Positions 23,183 to 35,084 of a stretch of DNA of 64,000 nt are shown here, piece after piece. The notes beneath the pieces are model-generated. The model did not search any database and had not been told where the DNA came from. It was given only the letters and a program-made list of their open reading frames with translations. Numbering within the stretch: the first letter of the stretch is position 1; every line of letters starts with the position of its first letter. The translations under genes and the position numbers were made by a program. Source of the DNA: Lithospermum erythrorhizon (lineage: Eukaryota > Streptophyta > Magnoliopsida > Boraginales > Boraginaceae); NCBI GenBank assembly GCA_019722365.1, contig JADFUC010001201.1, positions 17,815-81,814 of the forward strand, read 5' to 3'.

Positions 23183-23287
23183 TAAAGGTATTTTGAATTA
23201 ACACGAGGTGATATTAAATGAGAAAAAAAAAACAAGATGTTATTCTTAGGACAAAACACAAAAAAAAGTTATTCTTCCAAATTTCTC

Positions 23288-24954
23288 CATTTTTTACATG
23301 AAGGAATGTCATATTTACAAAAAAAAAATATTAATATTTTGGGTCTCTTGTAAATAAATTAAAAGTTAAAACAAACATATCAGCCTCGTCATCTTCTTAC
23401 TCACCCCACCCCACCTCTTCCATCTTCTTCAAAATAGCAGAAAACAAATCATCAATTTTTGTTTAAATCAAAATTGCAAAAAACAGGATTCACCATTTTA
23501 GGTCATAAAAACAAAATTGCAGAAGAAATATTCACATATTTTCAGCCAGAAAAAACAAAATTGCTGAAGAAGTATTCACTATTTTATGTTTAAAATTGAA
23601 ATTTCAATAAAAGAATATGAAGGAGGAGAAAGAGGGGATATGATTCAATGATGTTGAGGAGCCTCACTATCCTAATAATTACAACATCAAAGGCAGAGTG
23701 TTGTATGTTATCAAGTTTTTTTTGAAGTTCTTTTTGGGATTAAGGTAGTATAATTGAGCTCATAGTCGAGTGAGTACTCCAGTGAACAAAAGGGATGGAT
23801 GTTATCATAGCCGGAAGCATGAGTCCAAATCCGGCGGTGCAGAGGCAAATTTTTTTTTCAAACAATATTATTTTATTCGATTTTTTTTTTAAACGTAGAC
23901 CAGAGCATTAAATCGTTTTTAACACTTAGCGTTTCATCCTAAATTAATTAAAAGCAATTTATCATATTCCTGATTAAAATGCTTATAATTTAGAATCTAA
24001 ATACCATTCGGTTTTTTAATTGTAAATTTCTAGCAAAAAAATAATAATAATTCTTATGTCATTCATGCTTAATTGTGTGAGAAAATAGATAGGATAATAT
24101 TAAAAACTTAGGAGAGAGTAACAATCAAAATTGATAATTAACAAAAACTAAACCAAAAAGATTCATACCCAAATAATTAATAAAGATGATTAACAATAAG
24201 CAAATCCCAAGATCAATAACAATAAAGAAAATAATTAACAATTAATAATTAAAGAAGATGATTAACAATTACTCTGTAATAATTACAAAAGATGATTATA
24301 ACTGAAGAAAATGATTAACAATTAACAATTAATAAGGATTTGAAGAGAAAATGAATAAAAGAAATGCTACTAACAAGTTTTGAACCTTGGAAAACAACTA
24401 ACTAGGTCACCTTCCCTTCCAATTGCACTATAATTATATTTGTTCATTGTTCTTCTGTTTTTCCAATCATCGTGATATATAATTGATTTTTTTAAAAAAA
24501 TTCTGGTCGTACAATTACACCACCTTGCTTAAGGTGCATCCATCTATGGATGTTATTAACTCTAGTGAGTGCTCTACCCATATGCATATTGAACTCTAGC
24601 AAATGCTCATTCTATTGTGGTTCAAAGAATAAAATTCAACAACACATAATATTGATTGTAGTAAAAGTAATTGTTGAAGTTGATGTGACTAGGGGGAGAG
24701 GGTATCATTGTGGGTGGGGTGTGTACAATTACAAATTTACCCTCATGTTGAAAAAGATTCCATTAACTTTAACACAAATCTAACTTTAGGGGAAAATTTG
24801 AAAATAAGGGATAGTTGAGGGGCAAGTTTGAAAAGATAAAAATTTCAGGGGATAACTTGAAAAGTTGATAATAGTTAAGGGGAAAAAATGAAAAGAAGCC
24901 TTTTTATTTTCGTTAATCTATCTGCAAGTGGCTAGAACAACAAATAAAAAAGAA
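23288..24954. other. AT-rich intergenic sequence
   Basis: Long A- or T-rich tracts and simple repeats such as AATTAACAATTAA (24,120-24,350). The open frame at 24,550-24,783 has no recognised domain. Nothing further is supported. Confidence 0.4.
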
Positions 24955-25070
24955 ATGCGCCCGGGGCATGACTCAATTGGTAAAGAACTAGAGTGGTACG
25001 TACCAACACCCTCGCCTCTTCAGGCAGTGTGGTTCGACTCTCATAAAGAGCGAACCTTGTATTGAAGTGG
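24955..25070 (+). mobile_element. tRNA-derived SINE-like sequence
   Basis: Carries an internal RNA polymerase III promoter: box A-like TGACTCAATTGG at 24,969-24,980 and box B GGTTCGACTC at 25,031-25,040. The spacing is normal for a tRNA-derived SINE. The sequence does not fold as a normal tRNA gene (no acceptor stem or anticodon arm I could pair), so a SINE head is the better call. The tail and the 3' border are unclear. Confidence 0.5.
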
Positions 25071-25589
25071 TTAGAGCATCCACACCAACTTACTTATAAA
25101 ATTTCCTTAAAATCAACTCCTCATATCACTTTATCAAATTTAGGATTCAATTTTAACATTATACAAAAAACCAGCTTCCCTAAATTATATCCTCAATTAT
25201 TAAAATATAATATATTAATATTAAACAAAAAAGAAATTATATTTTCATTAATAAGACTTCATCAAACAATTAAGTTTGATCAATTACCAGAAAAATAAAA
25301 GATCAATTCATTACCATTAACCATATATTAGTGGACAAACATCATCAAATCCTTTGCTTACCAGAACAAAGGCAAACTAATTATACAATTTCACATGAAA
25401 AATTCCTAAGAAAATGTAATAAAAAATCTATGAACTGATAAACTTGGTCCCTGCCAAAATGATTAAATATACCCAATATTCTCATAGCTTCAAATAGAGG
25501 AAAAAGAGTCATAATCCCCATCAACAAAAAAATAAAAATTAATAGTTAATCATAAGTAAGCAATCATCCAAATTATCAAATTAATCTTC
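25071..25589. other. AT-rich sequence; possible MITE end
   Basis: The sequence GAGCATCCACACCAAC near 25,075 resembles termini of some plant DNA transposons, but no inverted partner was located. No gene. Confidence 0.25.
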
Positions 25590-25965
25590 AAGAATATATC
25601 ATAAATCAGAGAATATGTTTCTATCATAGTTAATAATCAAAGAAGAGAGAAAAAAAGGATAGAAAATTAGGAGAAGAGACAGCAAGAGAGAGAAAGAGAG
25701 AAAAAAAGGAGAAAAAGAGAGAAAAGGGGAACTTCGCTTAGGCTCAGCGCAAGATTCACCAAGGAAGGCTGAGCTCAAATATTTGGGGGCAAAATAAATC
25801 GAGAACCCGTTATGGAAATAATGGATGTCTGACTTGTCAACCAAGTCGCTCTCAGATAAAGAAGAAAGAGATAGTTTCGATAAGAAAGCATGCTACTTGT
25901 TTATCAAGTCATACCATATAAATAGATATCTTCAGTTCTTATAAATAAAAGATCCTTCTAATGTG
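25590..25965 (+). repeat. Left permuted LTR-like repeat copy
   Basis: Consists of segment T (25,590-25,810; TTTCTATCATAG, a long purine tract, then GCAAGATTCA..GGCTGAG and GGGGGCAAAATAAAT) followed by segment H (25,815-25,965; CTTGT.AACCAGTC-like start, CTACTTGTTTA, TATAAATAGA). Both recur at 34.4-34.8 kb but in the order H then T. H looks like a LTR promoter (TATA box), T like a purine-rich boundary region. Confidence 0.5.
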
Positions 25966-28900
25966 ATTTTATATAAATTAATAAAATCTATTTCCTCCTT
26001 TCATTCTCTCTGCCTATTTACATTATTTATGCTTATATCGATAACATTACCAACACGATTAATCTTCCAACTGATGCGATACAATAAGGGAAAAATACTA
26101 TAGGTTTGGCCCATAGGAAAAATATTAGTATCATTCTTCCTAGGATATTATTTCAAGATCAAATATTAAATTTTGGAAGACGTACATATACCGTTGAGTA
26201 AAGCTTCACCTCTCCAATCGACAGCGTACTCCAAATTATAGAACGGTTTATTTAAAAAAGTAGTAACTAGTAAGTAGTATATGATTTTGACTATACGCTG
26301 GATCATACGGTCTATTAGAGTAGTTGATTTAGAATACGAAATATTATTGTCTATATACGAGTCAGATCTAATAATCACCACTACTATAAAAATGTTAAAT
26401 ATGATTAATGGATTAAGCATTAGTGATTTACGAGTAGACTGACATTTTCTGCATTTCATTACATATCAAACTAATCATTAGATTTATATATTTTATACGA
26501 AGTCAATTTAAGTCAATTATCAAACGCCTAAGCCCGAAACTTATTAATTCGATAAAATTAGTTTTATTAAATCTACGACTTATTATTGTTCGTTAATTAT
26601 TAAATATATATTTGCTTCAAGACATGATCAATCATCTAAGTCTCAAGACTTATTATATTTATATACATAATCGTTTGAATTTATCATCATGTGAATTATT
26701 AATCGACTATTTGTATTTAGTACGATGCGGTACGAGATATATTATTAGTCAAGAAGATTAATTTAAAAATATTTATTTCCTACCCTTATAATCTCACAAC
26801 TAAGGTATAAGACTCTAAGACTCGACATGTATAGTCAGAGAAAATTTAGATTATTATTAGTTCGTAAGAATAATCCACAAGATTAGAGTCATATTGAATC
26901 TGTTTTGCCAACTAAAGACTCAAAATTTAGATTTCATAATTAGTCCGTAAAACTAAATATTTTTGAACCTTTGACGTGGTTCAATACTTAATTTAAGCAA
27001 GAACGAATATGGAAAGATTAATGGCATAAAAACGGTAATCATATATGGCCAAGGGCTTTTGAATATTCTCAAGAATCTATGTGAATGCTTCTCAATGTTT
27101 TTGAAAGAAAATAATATGGGCGACCACTTATGAGCCCTCGAAGACTCATAATCAAATAATACGTATTCGCCATGATTGAGTTTTATGAATTTGATTACTA
27201 CTCGATTTCTCTTTCGTCTAAGTACTCTTTACAACGATATTGTCTCGAGTACGTAACTATCTCAGATAAGGTAACTTGTCTCGAGTATATAAAAGACAAT
27301 ACATACCACTTAAAAGAGAATAAATCTTCTACTGATAATCGATAAACGAATGTTATCACAATGGTGTAAAATAGAAAAATTAATTGAATTCCTCCGAAAG
27401 AGCCAACATATCATTTTTGAAGGAACAAATGAATTCCCTAATCATAGTTGGTGTCAAGGACATACAAGAAGGCTCGGCTAAGGGAAAGATTTTGTATTTA
27501 AACAAATTCTCAAGCATTAACTCCATCTTTCTGACCCACTGTGTATAATTTTTAATTTTCAATTTCCAATAGGAGTGCCACCAACCACATGGATAAAAGA
27601 GAAATATGTCTTGCAGATAGTGCAACAATTCATACCATTCTATAAGATAAGAAATATTTTCTTATCTAACATGTGTCGGAAAATATATTATAATATCGCA
27701 TAAACAAGAAAAATCGGACAAAAGCTCTCAAGAGATAATGACTATGTTCAAAAATATGTATTCAAGATATACCATGTTATTCCCCTAAGTTTGAAAAGAA
27801 TCTAAATAGTTTCAAAACATATGTCAAATTGTCTCGCCATATCGGGTATTAACAAAGAAGCGCCCAAGAGCTAATATTCACAAAAAGTGATAAAGAAAAT
27901 CAAACGGTTAGGCTCCGGAAGAGCTAATATATTGTTACCTAAAGTAATAAACATATTTGCATATCAAAATATACTTTTTGGACAAATCTAAGTTCGAGAA
28001 TTGGCAGAAATTTTATTATTTGACAAATCGGAAAAGCTTGAGAATCATGTAGAATATACTTGGGTTTCGATTAAAGGTTGTTAGAAATGGATTAATTAGT
28101 TGCAATTGATTGTTTGATTGATTGGGGACATTGCTTGGGAGCTGCCAGATTGGGGTATGTATGGGGCCGAGAATTTTTATTGTCAGCGTCGATTTTGTCG
28201 CTTTTATTAAATATTTAAACACTCGTAGTAATATTTCCACCAAGAGTTGCTGGTTGATAATTAAATACGTCATGAAGTTGAAATAAAACCAAAAGAGAAT
28301 TAATAATGTGGAGTTGAAATAATTATATTTTCTAGTATTTTGATTAGACCTCGAACGTGGTTACACTCACCGACAGCGGATCGCTTATCAAGCAACCAAG
28401 CGTGAGTACCAATCTCACGGAGTTTTATCTATCGCCAGATGCATATGTTATCGTACTTGTTGGTCAGTCTTCGGTGATACGTTTCACTATTACTTCACCA
28501 GAGATAAATGTAAGCGACGCGATGGTTGGTACGTCATTGATCGTTAAGGCTTTGGCTTCGGGTTGTATTTTCATCTCAGAATCGATGACTTTGGTGTTTT
28601 GTTTGGAAGTTGTTTATTTCCTTGCGTTGGTCGCGGCTCGGGTTACCGGAACAGATAAAAAGTTTAGGAGTTGTCATATACAAGGGTCAGACACCAGGTC
28701 AGGCCTATACTACTAAGATAGCCATGAGTCAGTTGACATGTATGTCGAGTTGTATTATCCTCGCATTTGCCTTATACCTCGTTATAAGTGCTAAGCTTTT
28801 TGCTTCACTGCTACGATTCTGATAGCTTATGTCGACGGCATAAAGCCCCTACAGTCGGCGCCGATTATATGCGATTAGTTGCGTGTAAATCCTGGATACG

Positions 28901-31900
28901 AAGCAAACAGTCATATGAAAGCTGACATTTAGTCGTCAGTCAACGACCGTGGTCGATACAGCTTGACACCGTTGCTCGAGTCGATTGATTTGTTGAGTCG
29001 ACAGAGTCGCTGAGTCGACAGTGGTTTAGTCAGAAGGCTTCTGCAGTTTATGTCATTGAGGTTCGAGTCAGTCTATTTGGCTGCGTTACACGTTGTTTAA
29101 ATTTTCTATGGTGTTTCGTGATACGTTTTTGGTGACTCATTTATTGGTTATGGATATGATGTCGATTATACTAGATGTCATTAATTTAAATTATGTCGAA
29201 TTATGTTCGCTGATCAATAGCATTATTTGCTCCTCTCTATGGGATCCTAGCGGATATTAATCGCTATATCTCCCTAAATGTTAAAAAATTGAGTCAAGTT
29301 AACGGTCGAGATAAATTTGAATGAATATCGTACAAATATTTTTAAACCGAGGTTCATACGCTTAGTTTATCGATTTATGTCGATGATATTTGATAAATGG
29401 GAATTTGAATTCAAATGCAGCATAGTAGATAAGTTATTATCTAACCATGACGCTGATAACATTGGGGAATAAGTTCCAGATATCAAGAATACGCGAGATA
29501 ATTCTATACATGTTTACCTCGATTCAAGACATGTTGCTACGTTGTATTAAGATAACGAAAACGATGGAAGTTCTTATGATAAAACATTCGTATGTCCTAG
29601 AGACGATAGCTATATTTGGGAGTAACACTTAAGTGTGAACTAAAGATAATAGTCAAGGCTACGTGAGTCAATATCATGGGAATTTGCTATATACTTAAGA
29701 AAGATAACAAATAGATATCTCCTGTGATTATGCGCATCGCGGTAGTTGTTGACGGGCGCGAGTTGTCGTTGTTAGTTGGTGCTCATTAAGGAAAGATTTG
29801 TCTTTATCGGTAGTGAAGATATAAAATATAACTCTTGAGGCGTATAGTCTTTAAATAAAAGTGACTCAATTATCCTTGTTTGTAAGGAGCGCGGTTAACT
29901 GTGATATTTGAATTCACTCAAATACAGTACGACTCTATTCCTACGTACCTAAGATTTTATATTCCTAGGTTGTCATGGGACGACCGACGCATCGTTTAGC
30001 AAATTGCTGGCACCCGCGAGGCTGACACGGTGGCTAAGACCCTCACCATACTTTATCTTTGGATTTTTGTCGTACTTAATAATTATTGCTGTCTCGAAGT
30101 TGTAAACCCGTTGTTCGATGTCAGATGTATATTATTACTTATCGCTTGTTTGCAGCTTGCTGTTGGGCTTCACCACGGACAAGTTGTATTATTTTATTTA
30201 TCATGTTAAATGAAGTCATTTTTATTGTTATCCATCGTCATGACTTCCGATTATTCAGTTACGACGGTCCCAACTTCTAAGCACTGGGCGGTCGCTATAA
30301 TAAACGATGACTTTTAAATGATTATACCCAAAAGATACGTACATCTATATACATGGAAATATAAATAAAATTAATTTATCAAGTAATTTTTCATTGTGAT
30401 ATATCAATGTTTTCAACATCGGTGGTGTTAATAGTATACAACCTAAAAAATAGACTATCTTCAATTGAAATATCCTCATATTAGATGATTCTCAAATATG
30501 AATAAATATGAACTCAAGTTCAAGAGAAAATATTTAATAGGTGGACGCATATGAACTAGAAGTTCACTACCAAACAAATTTCCCACCTCAAGATAGCAAC
30601 GGAGTCTTATACAAATAGAACGCTCAAAATGGAGCCGGAGGTTCTTTGAAGAACTGCTAGAATCAAATAGTTCCACCCATCGAAGATACGACATTAAAGA
30701 CATGGTAGAACATCACATCCATAAGAGGTACGCGAATCGATGGAACAAATTATATTCCTCGCAAAGCAGACGAGTCGCGGTAAGAGGCTCAAGAAGTGGT
30801 CGAATCCACCTGGCGAACTTGCTTACTTAAATTACTAGAATCAGAATGAAACTAAGTATTAGAATCGATTGCACAAACCGCTTAAACTTAAAACAAACAA
30901 GGTAATTAAAAAGTGGATAACCTTCTAAATAAAAAAGGATTATCGTGGGTACGACTTCACTCAAATGTAGTATTCTATCCAAAATAATAGATTTATCAAC
31001 ACTGTGGTCCACCTCGTTAGTTCAAGATAATCGCTCGGGTCGCTGGTTCACGTATCGTTTCAGCTTAATTAATCTCCTACGTCATCATGAAATTAATCGC
31101 CTAAAACCGTTGCTAGCGAAATCTATTGTAACCAATTCACGTGTCGCGACACTTCCGTATAACAACCCACCAATTAACTAATCGTCGATCTATTACGCAT
31201 TCCTTTCGTCGGTAGTTACATCATACTCGTGATTCCTCATAGTTAATCGCCGCATTTTAAACAATCAAATCAAATGTCTAATGATTAATACTAGTGTAAT
31301 TATAATAACTTCAAAATCCTGATAGAAAAATATTAATCACAAGACTACATCAAAACCCCCCAGCATTAATAAATTTAGCTAATACTCATAATGTAAATAA
31401 TTCATAAATAATAATATTATTGAAAGCATAAATTAACTAGAGTATGAATAAAGAGTAGAAATACTATCAATTGTCTTCAACGAAACGATCAAGAAAATAG
31501 AGAATAATAGTAAGCTGTTGCCTAAGTTTTTCTATGAAACTGCGGAAGAAACCGAATAATAACAGAGAATAATAGTAAGTCACGCCTAGTTTTCTCGCAT
31601 GAAACTGTCAAGAACCGAATAATATAATACTGTCATTGACTTTACATAAAGAATTAGGTTAACTCCTGGCCTTTTATTTCCCGAGAGTAATAGATAAATC
31701 GCTACCTTTTTCTTTCCTTTCGATCGACTTTTGTCCACTCTTCCTAAAATTACACGTACTCAAGGCTCCGCAACTTCTCTTTTAGTTTTTCTCGTTTCAA
31801 TTAGCATATCTTTCCCCAAATAATAATAAAACACGGATCACATAATATATAATATTTGTCAATTAAACAGCCAAAACAATCAAATTATGAGTAATAAAGT

Positions 31901-33340
31901 ACCCAAAATCATTCTAAAAACTATGACAAATATTTGCTAATCAGCTTTAATAAGCTAAAACTCTAATGTCTAGAAGACATTTATATAACGAATTATGACT
32001 ATAATGAGATCTTAATTATCATGAATATTGCGGAACCAAAATTGTTAATTATCGACAATAAATTCAAGAGTCTTCATATATAATGAAGAATATGAGGGAT
32101 CTCGAATCTATCTTCTTAAGCGAGTAGACATACATACATATAATGGCGAAATCTACCCTAAAGAGAAGACGCAATTAAGAGTAAAAGAAACTACAATATA
32201 AGCGAAATTTAGACTCAAAGTCTAATGCAATATGATACTAAAGTTGAAATATATACCCGTTGTCATTTCAATGAAATTCACTATGTATGGAGAAATTTAG
32301 ACCAAGTCTAATCAAATATGATACTACAAGATATATCAAGTATAAGCAAATAATCAAATAAGATTTACCACAAAAGATTTGTACCGAAACATTAATCAAT
32401 TTAAAGTATCACATATAAGCTCATATTGGTGCATCAAAATTATATATGTTCGTAACAATAAAATATAGCCTCGAGCATGCTGTGATATGACGTATAATAT
32501 AGCATGCCGAGAAATACGTGATACGTGAATACATGTATAAGGATTTAGTATACACGTAGAAAAGAGTTACGACGTCTCGACGCATAAATACGTATCCCCG
32601 GAACTTAACTCGATTGAAGTTAAAGTAAAATATTGAATATTTGAAGTCATTCTAAGATGGATTACAAGTTCGAATCGCATTATTAGACATTTATTTACAT
32701 TATCATTTTATTCAAGATCACATGGATATACAAGCTTACTAATATGATACATACAAGCTCAACTTTTGCATTTATATTATGCCCATGTCAGATGATATAT
32801 TTGTTTACGGTTACTGCATGAGACATTTGAATTATTTAGTATAAGTTGACATTGATCTTACATATTTTTATTGTTGATTAGTTATTATTGATGATCTAAA
32901 TATTCATGATATTATAGAAGATTCGATTATAGTTTATAGAGACTCTAAGAGTTCTGTTGAATAAATTATCATGAATAGTTAGTACAAGAACTCTTGTGTA
33001 GTTTCATTATTAAACACTCCATATTTATAATTAGATTTGGAATCAAATGCCTTATAAAGGTATATACAAGCCATTTGCGCATGTAATTATAAATTCATAC
33101 TCCGTAGTTTCAATTAAACGAGATTTATAAAGATAATTTAGTATCTCGCTCTGGGAAGACATTTAACTTGGTCTCATACCAATTCCAATGCTTATCTTAT
33201 TAACCGATACAAAACCGCATAATCACGTTAATATCGACAAACGCTTGTAGGCCATATTTGGACATTTTACTTGAAGAATTCAAACGTGATTCTCATCAAG
33301 GAGAGATGATATAGAATGACGATCCTACATAGTGAGATAA
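25966..33340 (+). mobile_element. Decayed interior of a retrotransposon, no ORFs
   Basis: About 7.4 kb between the permuted repeats. No frame longer than about 120 codons, and none with a recognised gag, protease, integrase or RT motif. A distinctly GC-richer part at 28,330-30,300 (including GTCGA-rich DNA at 28,960-29,030) may be a separate insertion. The + orientation is inferred from the 3' motifs at 33.35-34.37 kb. It is either a very old copy or a non-coding (LARD-like) element. Confidence 0.35.
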
Positions 33341-33354
33341 TGACATTTATTATA

Positions 33355-34370
33355 CTCTTTTTTCCTTCACTAAGCTTTTTTCTATTGATTTTCGTAAAAG
33401 TTTTTAACGGCATACTTACTTAAATCATATCTAAAGAGAAATATTTATTTCTTTCACTAGCGTTTTTCCTACTGTGGTTTTTTCTAAGGATTCTTAATCA
33501 AACAAGTGTTATTTAACGATCTTACATGACGCCGTATTTACATGTATCGATCGTGATAAAAAGTTTGTGATACGAAGATTTATATTTATGACTTAAATAT
33601 TATCGTAACTCGAAGCCTTCCAAAAGTTCTAACTCTTCAGTTATAATTCCGAGATACAATACTCAATAAGTTTATATATCAACATCCCAATAATTATGAT
33701 ATAACCAAATATGAACATTGACTCATTAACGCCAAGAGAAAATACAAGAATTATATGGTCCCAAGCATCATATAGCTTTTAAGCCTATTTCAATTCTATA
33801 GGCAATCGGTTTCAAGGACGTACGATATGGATATGATTCTATCGATGATCACATAAATGATATTTATTTACTAGTAGCGATGTATTTTATATATTCAAAC
33901 TTAGCTATATCATCAACATCATCCAAACGTAGAAACTATAAAATACTTCAAGAAAAGTCGCGAATGCTTCTCGTAGATAACTAAGTGACTCCAGCGTATT
34001 CATATTATTACTACGATCCAAAGAAATTATTATTTCAAGGGTTCGGGTCTAGACGACTCAGAAGCACCGATGTTCAAGCCTCTCGCCTACGCGACAAATC
34101 TAGCGTATATTATCACTAAGCCAACCCCTTTACCTTTAACATTCGAGCAGTTATCCAAAAAGTATTTAACTACGCCGACTAAAAAATGTCAAGCCGACGC
34201 GATCATGCAGGAAATAAGATGACACTCTTTTCCTTAATCATGGTTTTGGTCCCCAATAGGTTTTCCCGTTTTAATGTAGAAACATTTTACGCTTATATTG
34301 GCGTATATGCACTCTTTTCCTTCACCGGGGTTTTGGTCCGAATCCAGTTTTCCTAGTAAGGTTTTAACGA
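33355..34370 (+). repeat. 3' region repeats typical of a copia-type element
   Basis: Four variants of a roughly 55-60 bp motif lie at 33,355-33,410, 33,447-33,500, 34,222-34,276 and 34,309-34,370. The best copy reads CACTCTTTTCCTTCACC then GGGTTTTGGTCC and AGTAAGGTTTTAACGA. Similar CTCTTTTTCC...AAGGTTTTT..ACGAGG repeats are found between pol and the 3' LTR in many plant Ty1/copia elements. This is my main reason for calling the 26-34 kb block copia-like. Confidence 0.5.
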
Positions 34371-34404
34371 AACATATTCGCGTTGACACATCCAGGAGTA
34401 AGCA

Positions 34405-34800
34405 TTAAATACCTGACAAGGTTTATTCTTATCAACCAGTCATCTCATGAAGAAAAAATGATAACTCATTGGGCAAGAAGAGGCCACTTGTTTACTAAGC
34501 TTATACCATATTTATTATATTCAAGTTCTATAAATAGACACCAGAATGTATCAATATCGTTAATATATCATAAATTGTAGGAAGAATAAGGTTTCTATCA
34601 TAGAAGAATAATGTTAAGAGAAAAAAGGATGTAAAATTAATGCTGAGCAGTTTATAGAGAGAAGGAGAGAGAGAAAGGAGGGGAACTTTGCTTTAGGCTT
34701 TGCACAACTTGCTTTAGGCTTCATGCAAGATTCAGCCGGGCGAAAGGCTGAGCGCAAATATTTTGGGGGGCAAAAATAAATTTGAGAACGCTGTTGGTGT
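34405..34800 (+). repeat. Right permuted LTR-like repeat copy
   Basis: Segment H (34,411-34,545; CCACTTGTTTACTAAGC, TATAAATAGACACC) followed by segment T (34,556-34,795; TTTCTATCATAG, purine tract, CATGCAAGATTCAGCC, GGGGGGCAAAAATAAAT). A 20-25 bp stretch of T is itself duplicated (TTGCTTTAGGCTT twice near 34,688 and 34,710). The right edge lies about 285 bp before the first FY ATG. Confidence 0.5.
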
Positions 34801-35084
34801 TGTAATTTTGATGTATTTTGACAAACCTATCTCATAGTTAAAGATAGGCCAAAGTTTACAAACTCTCCGCAAAGGCTCTTAAGCGAAAAACTCTAATCCT
34901 TATCAATCGGCGATCTCGGTAACCTATCGTCACCTGACACGGTAACCCGATACACGGCTCGACACTTTGACAAATAAAAAAGAAACGGAGGGTGTATCAA
35001 TTAAAAAGAAATGAAAAGATTAATACGGAGTAATTCGAAAAAAGAACCAAAACCCTACTTTATCCCTCCCTCCCATTCAGTAAA
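34801..35084 (+). promoter_or_regulatory. Putative FY proximal promoter and 5' UTR
   Basis: The region between the LTR-like repeat and the first FY ATG. A telo-box AAACCCTA lies at 35,050-35,057, about 28 bp before the ATG; such boxes are common near starts of plant housekeeping genes. No clear TATA box is seen in the last 150 bp, in line with a broadly expressed gene. The boundaries and role are inferred. Confidence 0.35.

Larger units (their letters stand above)
22058..23287. mobile_element. Foldback / long-TIR non-autonomous transposon
   Basis: The ends are inverted copies of about 85 bp. The left end carries AATTTGGAAGAATAA and a later AAGAATAACA block; the right end, inverted, carries the same two in the same order. 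The centre (22,262-22,862) is a second palindrome made from repeated units. There is no transposase ORF. The architecture fits a foldback element or Mutator-derived non-autonomous element. A target duplication could not be fixed because of the AT-rich flanks. Confidence 0.6.

Noticed and set aside
24960..25050. Functional tRNA gene
   Set aside because: Box A and B are present, but I could not pair an acceptor stem or place an anticodon loop; a SINE head explains it better.
28357..28716. 119-codon ORF on the + strand
   Set aside because: No recognisable motif, and it lies in a decayed transposon block; length is compatible with chance in GC-richer DNA.
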